Positions 34,701 through 47,400 of a DNA stretch of 64,000 nucleotides are shown in pieces (the first letter of the stretch is position 1; each line of letters starts with the position of its first letter). The stretch is from Sphaerolaimus hirsutus (Eukaryota; Nematoda; Chromadorea; Monhysterida; Sphaerolaimidae): positions 10,844,704 through 10,908,703 of the forward strand of contig OZ038452.1 in the NCBI GenBank assembly GCA_964036195.1. The letters run 5' to 3'. The notes beneath the pieces were generated by a model that was given only the letters and a program-made list of their open reading frames with translations, had not been told where the DNA came from and made no database searches. The translations under genes were made by a program, and so were the position numbers.

Positions 34701-37700
34701 TCTTGTTTTAAATGAATCCTTGTTGTCTAAACTATATGATAGCATGTTCAAAAAAATTATTTTTTCATGTTCAAAAACTGGGTCAAATGGACATACGGAA
34801 TTTAGACATCACTAAACTGACCACAAAAATAGAATCTGCAGGTTGTCTCGATCATTTTAAGTGTTGAATGAGTCAAATCAGCCCATAAATGGTTGAGTTA
34901 TTAAGCTTCAAAGACACTCATCCAGATTGCCCATTTTTTGTATATTTATTGACCATCTTTTTATAGACCCCCCTTATCTCGGGCCTGGGGGATTATTTGA
35001 GCAAACAAATTTTTTTCGTAGTAGCCACAGCATCAAACCCCAACATACTCAAACAGCATCAAAATTGGGCAAGGGACAATAAATTGGGAATCAAAAAAAT
35101 GTGGTTGACCCCCAGCCTACTGTTTCTCTATGTGTGAAAAGTCTCAACTATTCTGCATGGTAGTGTATTAGTGCTATTCCATGCAAAACTTGACTTGAAG
35201 TCATGATGTTTCGACAAAAGGCGATATACGTAACAATTCGACAAAAAATGGATATTTTTGACAGAAATCACCACTTATAATGGTATCCCATGGCTCCACA
35301 GCCATTCTGTGGCTATATATAACATCGCAAAGTACTGGCAATTGTTTGATATACCTGTATATGTTGACCCATCACCATATCTGGTAGCTTTTAAAAAACT
35401 TTTAAATTTTTAAAACGTTGTTTTTTATTTAAAAAACAGGGTTGTTAAAAACGTTTTTTGGCCATCCCTAATAAAGATACCTATATAGTAGACGTTGGCG
35501 CCAATACTGCCATGGCGTTGGCGCCTACAAATGGCCTCCATTTTTTAACTGTAGTACCAAAATTTAGGGGGGGGGGCTTTCTCCGGGCTCCGTATACAAT
35601 CCGCCCCTCCCCGCTCAAAAATCCTGCGTACGTTCCCGGTCCAATCAATAGATGTCCGTGCCAAAAAACATTATCATTTTTCAACCATTTAAAAAAGAAA
35701 AATTGCTGAAATTTAAAATGTATTTATCTAAATATCAGTTCGCGCCGCAGCCGTGCCGCTGCCGTCGCCGCCGGCGCGCGCCTCTTTTCGCACTTCATCC
35801 CCCCGCGTGGCCGTCAAATACCCGAGTCCGATTCCGTCGGTTTCCCAACCCCCGCCGGCTTCCAGTTCGAGCGAGTCCGATTCCGGGTCGGATAGCGAAG
35901 AATCCAGATATTCGGATTGGGCCAACGGCGATTATACGACCAGATGCATATGCGGCATGCAGCATAACGACGATTTCATGATACAGTGCGATAAATGCGA
36001 GTAAGTTTGGGGGAGGGGTATTTTCCGGAAAAACGCTTAAAACCGTGTGTGTTTAAACGGCAGCTAAAATTTTCAGTAGTTGTTTGCTAGGTGTTTTGCA
36101 CTTTTCGCATGCAGGCGCACACTTTCACATACAAATCAAAATAACGGGTCGTTTTCACTGGATTCACGTTATTGTATTTGTCGTGGCAAAAAGTTCCATT
36201 TAGGGGGGAGGGGTTCGTGGGGTTCAATATGGAGGCTTTTTCAAGGTGGAGCAAGAAAAAATGATAAAAATGACTAAAAATAGTTTTACAACCATGTCGC
36301 CAAAAACCTGCAGAAATTCATTTCCCAAGTATATTTTATACCAGTTCACATAGCTGGGCGACGTGGGGGGTGTTGGCAACATTTTCAACTCTGAATCGAT
36401 AGATAGCTGATACGTGAAGTCTGGAGTTCGATTTATCTTGCATTTTACCAGTATTTTATGCATGTGATTTTTAAACCTGGTTCTTGCAGATTTTGTATGT
36501 CGGAAAATATAAATATATCCCTTGTATTCATCTTGCTGATGTGTTATATTCATCCATTATGGAATGTAAAATGTGGTCCAAAATTTGGCAAACAGCCGTT
36601 TTAGGGTGTTCTTGTATTTTTTGCGAATTTATAATTCTATATGTAAACTAGGTATTCTAGTCTATTCTATTTTTATTTGCCCATGTATTTAGGAGGTTTT
36701 TGAGGGGATCGCGGGGGTTCAATATATAGAATTTTTCAAGGTGTAGAAGGCAGAAAAGGGGGAAAATAGCTGAAAATATTTTGGGTGTACATGTGCATGT
36801 ATAGCCAAAAATAGGTGAAAATATTTTGGGTGTACATGTGCATGTATAGCCAAAAATAGGTGAAAGGTTAAAAGCACTTGAACTAGTAGGGATTAAGAAA
36901 CTGAAAATAGGCAAAAAGGTATGAAAATTAGCGATTTTGGGAAAATATTCATCTCAACACATCTCGAAAATCACCCTAGATAGATTGATTACTGGCCGAT
37001 ATTGTGCGGGAGGTGTTCAGGGAAAGTAAAGTTTACAAACAAATCGCTATACAATGAATGGTACCACATTTTGATGAATAAGGTCACGTTGTAAACTGCA
37101 CCAAATTCACCCAAAGTAGAAGCAATGTGATGAATACGAAGAGAAATTTTTTTTGTTCTTTTATTCAGATGGGATATGGTAGATTTCATTGTAAGGTGTA
37201 ATGTCGCTATAGTTTAGGCAAAAAATCTGCTTCCGGGATAGATCGATAGCTGGGCAATCGAGGCACCCCCTAGTATCAGGCATATGTGCGTATCGGGCAC
37301 GTGTGCGTATCAGGCCTGCCCTTTGGAGACGCCCATTATGTTTGTATTTATAGTACACAATATCCGGCCATTGTGCTTCCACATTTTACATCCACAGTGT
37401 GAAACATCAATGGGCCCACACGCGCTAGTTGACATCGACACTAAATGTCAACTGGTGCCGATCTCGATTTAAAGCTTGCTGACGAGCCGATGAATGACGT
37501 TCAATCGCAATCTTAAGGTGGGAACGGAACCAGTTGACATTTGGTGCCGAGCCTACGTCAACTAGCTGTGTGGGGCCATTATCGATGTAATGGCATTCTC
37601 TTATAACCTTAGTAAAGCACTATTCCGTGCCCAGCTTAATCTGGATTCACGAATGTTCGGCGAAATACGTAACTAGGCGACAAATTTTTTTTTTTTGTGG

Positions 37701-38390
37701 CAGATATCACCACTGACTGTAATTGCGGGTATTTTCTGACATACTTGTAGATGCTGACTCATTACCATATCGGAAACGGTTTTCAAAAATGGGGGCGAAA
37801 TTCATGGCAACATGGAGCAATCCTGCACCCCGTAAAGTGTCATGTTTCAAATGCCATGTCAGATATCAATTAAAATAATAAACATTTTATTGCTGAACTT
37901 TTGACAAATTTGGCATGACATTTGACATCACCGGGAACTACATTGATTAATTGCATTTGCAGTGGCGTACACCTGGGAACTAAAAACCTCTGGTCAACTA
38001 AAACCCGTTCAAAGCCGACTTACGAGTTCTCCATTCCTACCCCCTGGCGCAGAGTGTGGCAGCACTGCCAGTGCATGGGCATCGGCGACCGGCGGAAAGT
38101 GCCCAAGGCGTATCTATGCGAGCGGTGCGACGCCAGCGTCCGTCTCAAATACACGCCCGTGCAGGCGGCCGCCATGCAAATGCGCAAATTGGACAGGCGG
38201 AATAAACAGAAGGAAGCCAGCAGGAGGCGGCGGGAACAGAGGCGATTGAAGAAAAAGCAGAGGCACGATGAGAGGAGAAAGGCTCAGCAGAAGAGGGTTG
38301 GTGTTTGTTTTTTGATTGGGCCCACACAGCAGTTGACATCAAAATTCGTGGTTAATAAGGATTTCAACTTTATTGCGTGATAGAGCATAG

Positions 38391-38440
<50 letters not shown>

Positions 38441-41400
38441 GAACTTTATTTTCATCCTTTCTGTTAAAGTTGATGCTTTGATTGCAGTTGATCAAATTGT
38501 TTTGTATTGTTTAGTTGACATTCAGTTCACACTTATTTGCGATGTCAACTAGTGTGTGTGGGCTCATTGCCGCCTGCGCTTGACAATGTCCCGGACACGG
38601 TCGCACCTCAACTATGACCTTATAGCTAGAGCAAATCGAGGCGTCCGCGCGCAATTTCACGCCGATCAGAGAGAACGAATACAGCGCCGACGCGGCCAGG
38701 TTCCTGCGCGCCCAGTCCGACACAACGGGTGCCGACTTGCTGCGACAGGTTCGCTTTTACAACTTTAATATTGAAATTTGCGTTCTTGAATTCAGTTTGC
38801 CGATTTCGAAATGAAACATATCCATTTTTTCGATGATCAGATAATCCTAACTTGTTAGTGTATTATTCTCATCTGCCGCGGGAAATAGTAAATATTTATA
38901 TTTTCAAATTATTTAAATGCAGAGATATCATTGTCACACTATTATCCTTTGATCTTTATGCACGTTACTTATCCTCGACGACGTTGCAATACTTTTCATC
39001 GTGCACTCCCCAGGTGCCGTCCACGCCCGTGTGCAAGGGCATGTTCGTCGACGCGGCCACCATGGGCATGGTCACGCTGCTGTCGATCCCCGGCAACCAG
39101 CCCATCGCCGAGTACCTGGGCCACGTCTGTCTCCGCTCCGAGTGCAGCGGCAGGGACAAAGTGGGCCGGCCCCTGGCGCACACCATGCTCTACAGCGGAT
39201 TCTATAGTAGTGTCATGGATGGCGGCGGCAGCACCACTTTGTGCATCGACGCCAGGCTCAAGGGTAGTGAGCTCAGGTTCGCCAGGAGGTCCTGCAGACC
39301 GAATACTACGCTGAAGGCGGTGGTGCGGGAAGGCCAGCTGCACCTGCTGGTTATATCCGCGTGCGTGCTCGAGCGCGGCACTGAGCTGACTGTCCCCTTC
39401 GATCAGAACTGGTCCGAGGCTAGGGTTCCTTTGCAGGTAAATTAGTTCGTGCTGTTGGGTTGACCTTTCATTCTGTGTGTTTGCATTTGTTGCACGAGGA
39501 AATATGGAAAGTGTTTTTTTGCGAATGCGTCACGAACAGGGTTGGCAAAATCTCAGAAAAAAAATAAAAATAAAATGAAAAATTGAAGAATGAAATAAAA
39601 TAAAATAGCAAATTAATATAATAAAAATACAATTTTACTAAAATTCGAATTTTTGTACAATTTTAGTAAAATTTTACAAAAACTCGAGTTTTCTCAAAAA
39701 GTTTTTTATCCTGTTGCTCAAGATTCTATATGCCAATTTACAGAACTGATGCCTTGTTGTTGCTTTCCTTGTTGTGATTGAAACATATTTTGGTCATAAT
39801 TGCGAATTTTCACATCTTTTAATATATTTTCACCTTATAGATCACTTATGTATGCGATTTTTCACCATTTTCTTCATTCCATACCTTTAAAAAGCCCATA
39901 TATTGAACCCGCAAGCCCCCCACCCCCAAAAATAACAATTTGATAGTTATTTTCCCTCGGTACGAGCAATTAGCTACATATCTATCTGGCCCCTGTGAGG
40001 GTCAAAATTCAAGATACCTAAATAAACCTATGGTCACTTGAGTTGGGACACGTTTGAAATTCCAATAAATTTGAATTTTGTGCCTGATCGTGGGCATCCC
40101 AGGGAACTTGGGCGGTATCAAAAGGTAGCCCTAACATTTGTCTAAAAGTTCCCTTGGACACCCGCCAGCTGTACCCCCTGTGGGCCATGTAAATGGCCCA
40201 CATGTTTTTTTATACAAAAGTGACCTGCTCACTTGAGTGGGGACACGTTCCAGATTTCGCTCTATTCTGTCTGTCAAGGAAGGATTTCAACCTTGAAGAC
40301 AACACAGTGTTGGCATACTGCCAGAGGACAATTCTTAATCGAAAAAATCAGATTTGGATAGAGTTATATAAACTCATGCTGTCAAGTTAGTTAACAGTCA
40401 GTTTTCTGTTGTTTACAGTCGTTTCTTTTGGTAAACTGACTTAACAAAGCCACCCCCACTTCTCAGACATCCACTACGCCCACACCAACCAGAACGACCC
40501 TGAAAAGTGCAATGAGGCACTGCACAGTGAAGGGATCATCTCTAATGTGGATTGCTCATCCACAGTTGGTGTACTGGGCAAGGGATTTTGGGAATTCAGC
40601 TGTGTTTAGGACCCTGGAAACAACAAGTTACGTTAGAGGAGAGTTTGGTGAATTTTTTTACATATTTTCCCCGCACAATGAACCATAAAAAAAGGAGAAA
40701 TCGGAAATCAAAAATCTTAGGAATGAAAAAAATTGAAAATTTAGTAATAAAAGTGTAAAAAAATTGCACTTTTTTTTCGCACCCTGATTTCTCCATTTTT
40801 TTGATGGTTCATTGCGCAGGGAAAATATGTAAAAAATTCACCATACTCTCCTCTAATGTGACGTTTTGTTTCCAGTGTCCTACACACAGCTGAATTCCCA
40901 GAATCCCTTACCCAGTACACCAACTGTGCTCAAGCGATCCACATTAGAGATTATCCCTTCACTGTGCAGCGCCTCATTGCACTTTTCAGGGTCGTTCTGG
41001 TTGGTGGGGGTGTAGTGGATGTCTGAGAAGTGGGTGTGGCTTTGTTAAGTCAGTTTACCAAAAGAAACGACTGTAAACAACAGAAAACTGACTGTTAACT
41101 AACTTGACAGCATGAGTTTATATAACTCTATCCAAATCTGATTTTTTCAATTAAGAATTGTCCTCTGGCAGTATGCCAACACTGTGTTGTCTTCAAGGTT
41201 GAAATCCTGCCTTGAAAGACAGAATAGAGCAAAATCTGGAACGTGTCCCCACCCAAGTGAGCAGGTCACTTTTGTATAAAAAAACATGTGGGCCATTTAC
41301 ACTGCCCACAGGGGGTACAGCTGGGGGGTGTCCCAGGGAACTTTTAGACAAATGTTAGGGCTACCTTTTGATACCACCCAAGTTTCCCAGGATGCCCGCA

Positions 41401-44400
41401 GTCTGGCACAAAAATGAAACTTATCAGATTTTTCAAGTGTCCCAACTCAAGTGACCATAGGTTTACGTCGCAACCCCTGTCACAAGTCTACATTCATTTT
41501 TTTGTATTCATGTGCATGCTTCTAGTGTGCACATTGTTTTATGGTCTTGCATCCAAGATTCCGATTTTTTTGTAAAAATTTTGTAAAATATTTGTCAAAA
41601 TTTTTGTAAAATGGTTTTATTTTTTTAATGACATTTCAGAGAAAAAAATTTTTAAAAAATGAAACATGAATAAAATTAAAACAAAACACAATTTTAATAA
41701 AAATAAAGTACAATTTTAGTAAAACGAATTTTACTCAAACCAACCTTGGTCACGAACTCACCCTGGGTCTTTGGCGCCTCGTTTTCTTTCTCATTTGTCC
41801 GCACAATTGCGTAAACTGGACGACAAATCGCTATAAATGAACGATACCATAATTTTATGAATATGAATGATGATGAAGTCACTGAATGATCATGAAGAAA
41901 AACTGCACCAAATCCACCCGAAGTAGAAGCAATTTGATAAATATGATGAGAAAAAATTGCATGTTTGTTCTTTTATTCAGATGGGAGTATGGTAGATTTG
42001 ATTGTAAGGTGTAATGTCGCTGGATTCAATTCAATTCAATTATCTCGCTCAGTGCGCCTGCAAGCGGGGCCGCGACGCCGCTACGGACTTTGGCGAGACG
42101 CAGAACGAGTCCGACTTTTGCATGATCCGCGAGTTCAACAAGCAGCTCGTGTCCAAGCAGGCGGCCGTGGCGCAGCAGCGCAGGGAGCAGCGCAATCGAA
42201 TCAAGGACGCTGAAAGAGTGGTCGGTTTTGGCTCTGGATTTGGGTTGGCGGCTGTTTTTAATCAATATTTGGTGAATTTTAACTGAAGTTTTGGATTGTT
42301 TTGATTCAAGGATAAGCAAGATTTGAGGAGTGGTGTCAGAAATGGGTCGGTAGCTCTTTTTATGATACCCCTGAATTTATATTCACAGAAATGTTGTTTC
42401 ATCCGTTTGGCCACGATCCACTTCTGGTCAACACTGTCACTAAAATTATCGCGGCTTATTGATACATTCTTTGAGCATTGAACTGTTGCTAAAAAGCGTC
42501 AAGCTTTCGGTTTCGTCGCACTTAGAATCGTCGTAAAATTGGCAATAAACACGCAGAAGCGCGCGGCGGAGAAGGCCGAGTCGACGCAGCAAATTCAGGC
42601 AGCCGCGGCTGCGGTGCAGCGGGCCAGAGACCGTCGCCACGCAGTCAATCAGAAAAAGGTTTTGATGTTTTTCAACTCATTTAAATCTTAAAGTGCATTT
42701 GTTCACGCTGCTTATTTCGCTACCTGTTGCCAGTGGTGCACTCTATCTATACCAGAGGCCGTTCGGCTATCTATCTATCCAGAGGCAAATTTTTTGGCTA
42801 CTAGCCGCTGAGCCCCCCCCCCTAATCTATCTCAGCTATCTATCTATGTCGAGCAAATGTTGAGCGATTTTTCCCAACTTTTTACTCAAATCGCTAAATT
42901 TTGCACCATTTTGCCAATTGTCACCGTTATAATAGGCCATTTAAATGGTTGTATACCTGAATATTTTTTAACGTTATTTTTGACCTATTTTGGCTACTTT
43001 ACTTATTTTTAGCGATTTTTCCCCATTTCTGCCTTCTATACTTTGAACAGGCCTATGTATTTATGTATATATTTTGCCCCCGCGATGGTCAAAATCTTGG
43101 AGACCCCTGGTTCAGACGGACGATACTCATATTCTATGGAAAAAATGCTTCGCACTATCACGACACTACGCCTCTTAATCTCGCTGAAAACTCATTTCAG
43201 GCCGCTGCGGCAGCTAAAACTTCACTTAAAAGCAAAACTATAGTGCAGTCACAATCAAGAGCGAAAGGTCGCGCACTGATAAAATTGAAAGCAAAAAAGA
43301 AGACGCCAATTAAATCTAGAGAGGCATCTAAAAAGAAATCCACTGCAGCGTCAATTAGTACTGATTCCAAACAGCTCAAAAGACGAACGAGAAGCTTGAG
43401 GTATGTTTCATCACAATCGATCTCCGTTAATGTTTTCATTTTGACAGTTGACTTTTCGGAGTTTGTCGAATTGAAATTACAGTTGAAATTGACATTTTAC
43501 TTTTATTTGTACTGGGGTGGGGGGTTCTGAAGCTATTTTCAGTTGACATTTCAATCTGACGATGATTATCAATTCAAAAATACAAATTTACGAAAACTTT
43601 CTTTGCTTCAATGCGTATAATTTGTGTTTCATTTATTTACTCTGTAAAATGCTTCAAAATTGATCAAACATTGATTGTTTCATTTTGGACATTAAACCAT
43701 CTCAGCTCCGCCTCCTCCGCCGGCGCGGCCCCGCCTCCCGCAAAATCAGCAAAACTAGAACCGATCGTCCCGGCGAGCCGGTCGCGCCGCAAATCGTCAA
43801 CTCGATTGGGCTCCGTGGAATCGCCTCCAGCCGCCGGCGCCGCGTCCAACAAGGTGCCCAAGGCGCTCAGGGAGATCGCCGACACTTGGAACCCCTTGCC
43901 GGGGGTCGCGCCCAAAGTCGAGGAGCAGCCCCCCGCACCCGGCGCTGCGCTGCTGAGTCCGAAGAAGGAGGAGCCTGTCGAGGTTATCGATAATAGTCAT
44001 TTGGTGAGCGATTTGAGTAGTTTTGTGCGTTTCTGCATCGTGTGCGCCGTCTATAATGTTGGATGTTTCTACGGCTGCAGTCCCGCGAGGAGCGCAAAGC
44101 TCAGGCGTTGGAGAAACAGTTTGAGCGTATGGAAGAGATGCGCCGCAGACGGGAGCAGCGGCAGAAAGGTCGGTGCTTTTGTTCGATTTCCGCGTTGATC
44201 CGCACATAAATTTGCTGAATATCTACATTGCTGTTCGAAACATACATCCAGTGATACATTCCAGGAAACGGGGGGGGGGTGTAGGGTCCGGATATTTATC
44301 ATGCATTTTACCCGGAATTTCATTCATGTGAATATCAAATGCATGTAATTTCGTTAAATGTGGCTCTTGCGAATTTTGTGTGTTGCAAAATATAAATATA

Positions 44401-47400
44401 TCCTAGTATTCGTTTAAATGATACCGGTCTTGTCAACACCTTGTAGGATACTAAAAATCTTTCTTTTTGGGGATGCATGTGGCTGGAGGTGGCTGGGGTC
44501 TCTAGTACCGCAGTATTTATCTCTACTCTAGTGTTTGTTCATAGGATTAATATGGATGGAAATTTCCCAAAATTGGGGCAAACCCTCCCGATATTTTGAG
44601 AGCTGCAGCGATAGATAGAAATTTACTGGAATGTTTGAGGGGTAACTGCCGTATTTCCTCGATATACCCCCCCCCTCAAAATGGACACTATGAACTTATA
44701 AACGCCCCCCCCCCCCCAAAAAAAAAAAAATTTAGTGTATAGAGAACGTTAATGACAGAGGTAGCGGTTTGTCATCCGGGCAATGCAGAACACACGTTAA
44801 AAACGATGACTCTGTTATGGGAGAACGGTGTTTATACGTCTACACACGTCTTTAGAGTCTTATAATAGCGATTTTTGTTGCATTTTTCGACGTCTGCGTA
44901 CGTTTCAGACGACAATTTAGTACTGGGATTTCAAAAAATTTCTGGCGACATAATAAACCCCCCTCGAAATTCCCCCCTCGTTTAACCCCCCCCCTCAAAA
45001 TTCTCACTCTGAAAAATAACCCCCCTGGTGTATTTCGAGGAAATACGGTAATCGTGTTTTTAAATGCTGTATGGTCGTCTTGAACTGATATTTGTATGAA
45101 CTCGACGCGTCTATTCGTGTCAGACGTCACACTGAACCCGTCCTACTTCTACATTCAGAACAAATTCATTCATTCATTTCATTCATGTGAATATCAAATG
45201 CATGTAATTTCGTTAAATGTGGCTCTTGCGGATTTTGTGTGTTTCAAAATATATATATATCCTTGTATTCACGCGAGTGATAGCCACTGTTCTTGTAGGA
45301 TCGTTCCTTTTGCGTATTTATCGTCCAGCTGTCTATTTATCCCGGAGATAGCTCAGCAATGAAGTGATCGCTGAGATAAATTTTTTCGGCTACCATCCCT
45401 GAACCGTCCCCCCTCTCCCCCAAATCGCCCAGCTATTTATCTGGAGCGATTTTTGAGTAATCTCACCCCCAACTTCGCTCAAAATTTCCATACCCTGTTT
45501 ACCGATTTTCACCTTCAAAATCACTAGCTCGTGTGACTTATTACCTATTTTTGACTAATGGACCTACACACACTAGTTGTCACCGTGACCATTGGGAAAA
45601 CTGAAATGGCGACATGGCGACATCCAGCCTACTCTTTTTGTATGCTATATGCGTTTTAGTTTTAAAAATTTTAAATTTTAACTTTCATTCATTTACATTC
45701 CAATTAAAATGAAATAAAATCATTCAACCGTGTTCATTAATTTGCATTTGAAAAATTTTCAGTTTTCACACGAAGTCACGGTGAAAACTAGTGTGTGTAG
45801 GCACAATATTCCCCCTTTTTCCCCGTTTTTTCTTCCTTCTACACCTTGAAAAGCCTATATATTGAATCCCCGCACCCTCGCACTCCCCCCAAAAAATTTT
45901 CGGGTCAAAATTCAAAATGATACCCTGATTCTTTCACAGAAAAAGAGGCAGCCGCGAAACTCAAAAGGTCGTCATCAAAGAAAGTGGCCGGTAAAGCGAA
46001 GAAAGCGCCGAGTCCGACCAAAAAAGCGGCACCCGCATCGGCGGCGAAAAAGGCGGCGCCTGTGTCCAGATCGACCAGGAGACGAACTGACAGTCCCGGT
46101 AAACATGCGGTTGATCTGCATCAAAGCGACACTGAGGGCAGTGGCCAGGAGGATGTCAAGGAAAAGGTGAATTCAATCAAAATGGCATTCTTTAATAGCC
46201 TCGCGCTTACGTTTGGCGACTCATTTTACTGGGCCGACCGCAAAGTATGCGTCCAACATTACTCATGTCTTAGTCGATAACGCGCGAGCGGGATACTTAT
46301 GAACGCATTTTCACAGAGAGAAAAATTAAAAACGCGGAGTCGCTTACACGCGACGAATTTTTTTTACTGAAACGTTTCTCAAGCAATTTTGTTGATGATG
46401 ACGTCATGATGGAGTGTTTCTTTAGAAAAATGCACAGCGTCCGCTGACTATACTTACAATTGGAACCATTCAAACAAACTATGCCGACGCGCACAACGTG
46501 CCGCCTTCTCCCAGGACGCAACTCCGAAGTCGACTCGCTCAACTGCCGGCAGCAATGGCGCCAAGGCGTCGCCGGCTAAGTCGCCGGAACCCGGCGCCAT
46601 GTCGCCCACCAGACGCAGCGCCAGGCGCGCCAGCACCAGCGCCAGTGGCAGCGGCGCCGTGGCGACACAAAAAGACAACGCTAATGCGGCTAGTGAAGGA
46701 TCCAAGGATGCGCCCACGAAAAGCTCCAATGCAGTTGAGGCGGATTGTGTGGACGGGCAGGCGGAGAAGATTGTGCAGCACGGCTCCGTGGATGAGTTGG
46801 TTGTCGTTTTTGATTTTGACCTTTTTTTAAAGGGTTACACTTTTACAACTCAACGCTCCATCCAGCTATCTAAATATCTATCCCAGACGCCGCTCAGTTA
46901 TCTATCTATATGGGGCGAAAATTTTGGGCTACATATCCTTGAACCTCTCTGTAAAGTTGATACTCTATCTGAACCGCCGCATTGGTCCTAATCCACAAAA
47001 CCCTTTTTCAACGTGTGTTCTACCATCGATAATATGCCACAAAACCAACATCACCCTCCCTTAGGCCTGCCCCGGCGGCCAGCAAAAAGCGCTGGCTGCG
47101 TCAGGCGATGTCCGAGCACGACGAGTATTCCGCCGCGCCGACGCCCAGCCAGTCGGTGCCGTCGAGCAGCGCGACCCCGGCCGCCATGGACGCGAGCGTC
47201 TTGAATCACTTGCTGTCGCAGCCGGGCGCCGCCAGCGTGCACCCTGAGGACCCCTCCAGCCCGGCGCCGAGCACGCCGACCGTGATTTCGGCGCCTTTGA
47301 AGAAGAGGAGAGTCGTTTCGGGGGAGGGCACCAGCCCCCCGCCGCCCTTCGGTGCACCTGGGGCTGTTGGACAAGTGCCAAATGATGTTTGCGCCAAGGT

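Larger units (their letters stand above)
32965..35470. mobile_element. Second-level hAT-like element (TAGGGATGGCC ends), 8-bp TSD
   Basis: Ends TAGGGATGGCCGGTG and TTGGCCATCCCTA; exact duplication ATAAAGAT at 32957-32964 and 35471-35478. Without its insertions it would be about 670 bases, close to the 626-base copy at 18412-19037. Confidence 0.87.
32753..35638. mobile_element. Outer hAT-like element of a four-level nest (CAAGGACGTACGCAGG ends), 8-bp TSD
   Basis: Ends CAAGGACGTACGCAGG and CCTGCGTACGTTCCCG; exact duplication GTCCAATC at 32745-32752 and 35639-35646. Its own sequence is 32753-32964 and 35471-35638, with CCTGGGCCGGACATAA as in 24811-25545. The rest is later insertions. Confidence 0.85.

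Noticed and set aside
38393-38437. (AT)n tract as an origin or regulatory site
   Set aside because: Plain dinucleotide microsatellite inside a MITE.
46796-46800. Donor GTTGTC at 46800 for exon 26
   Set aside because: It leaves the wrong phase for the KKRWLRQ exon. GTTGGT at 46796 restores the frame.
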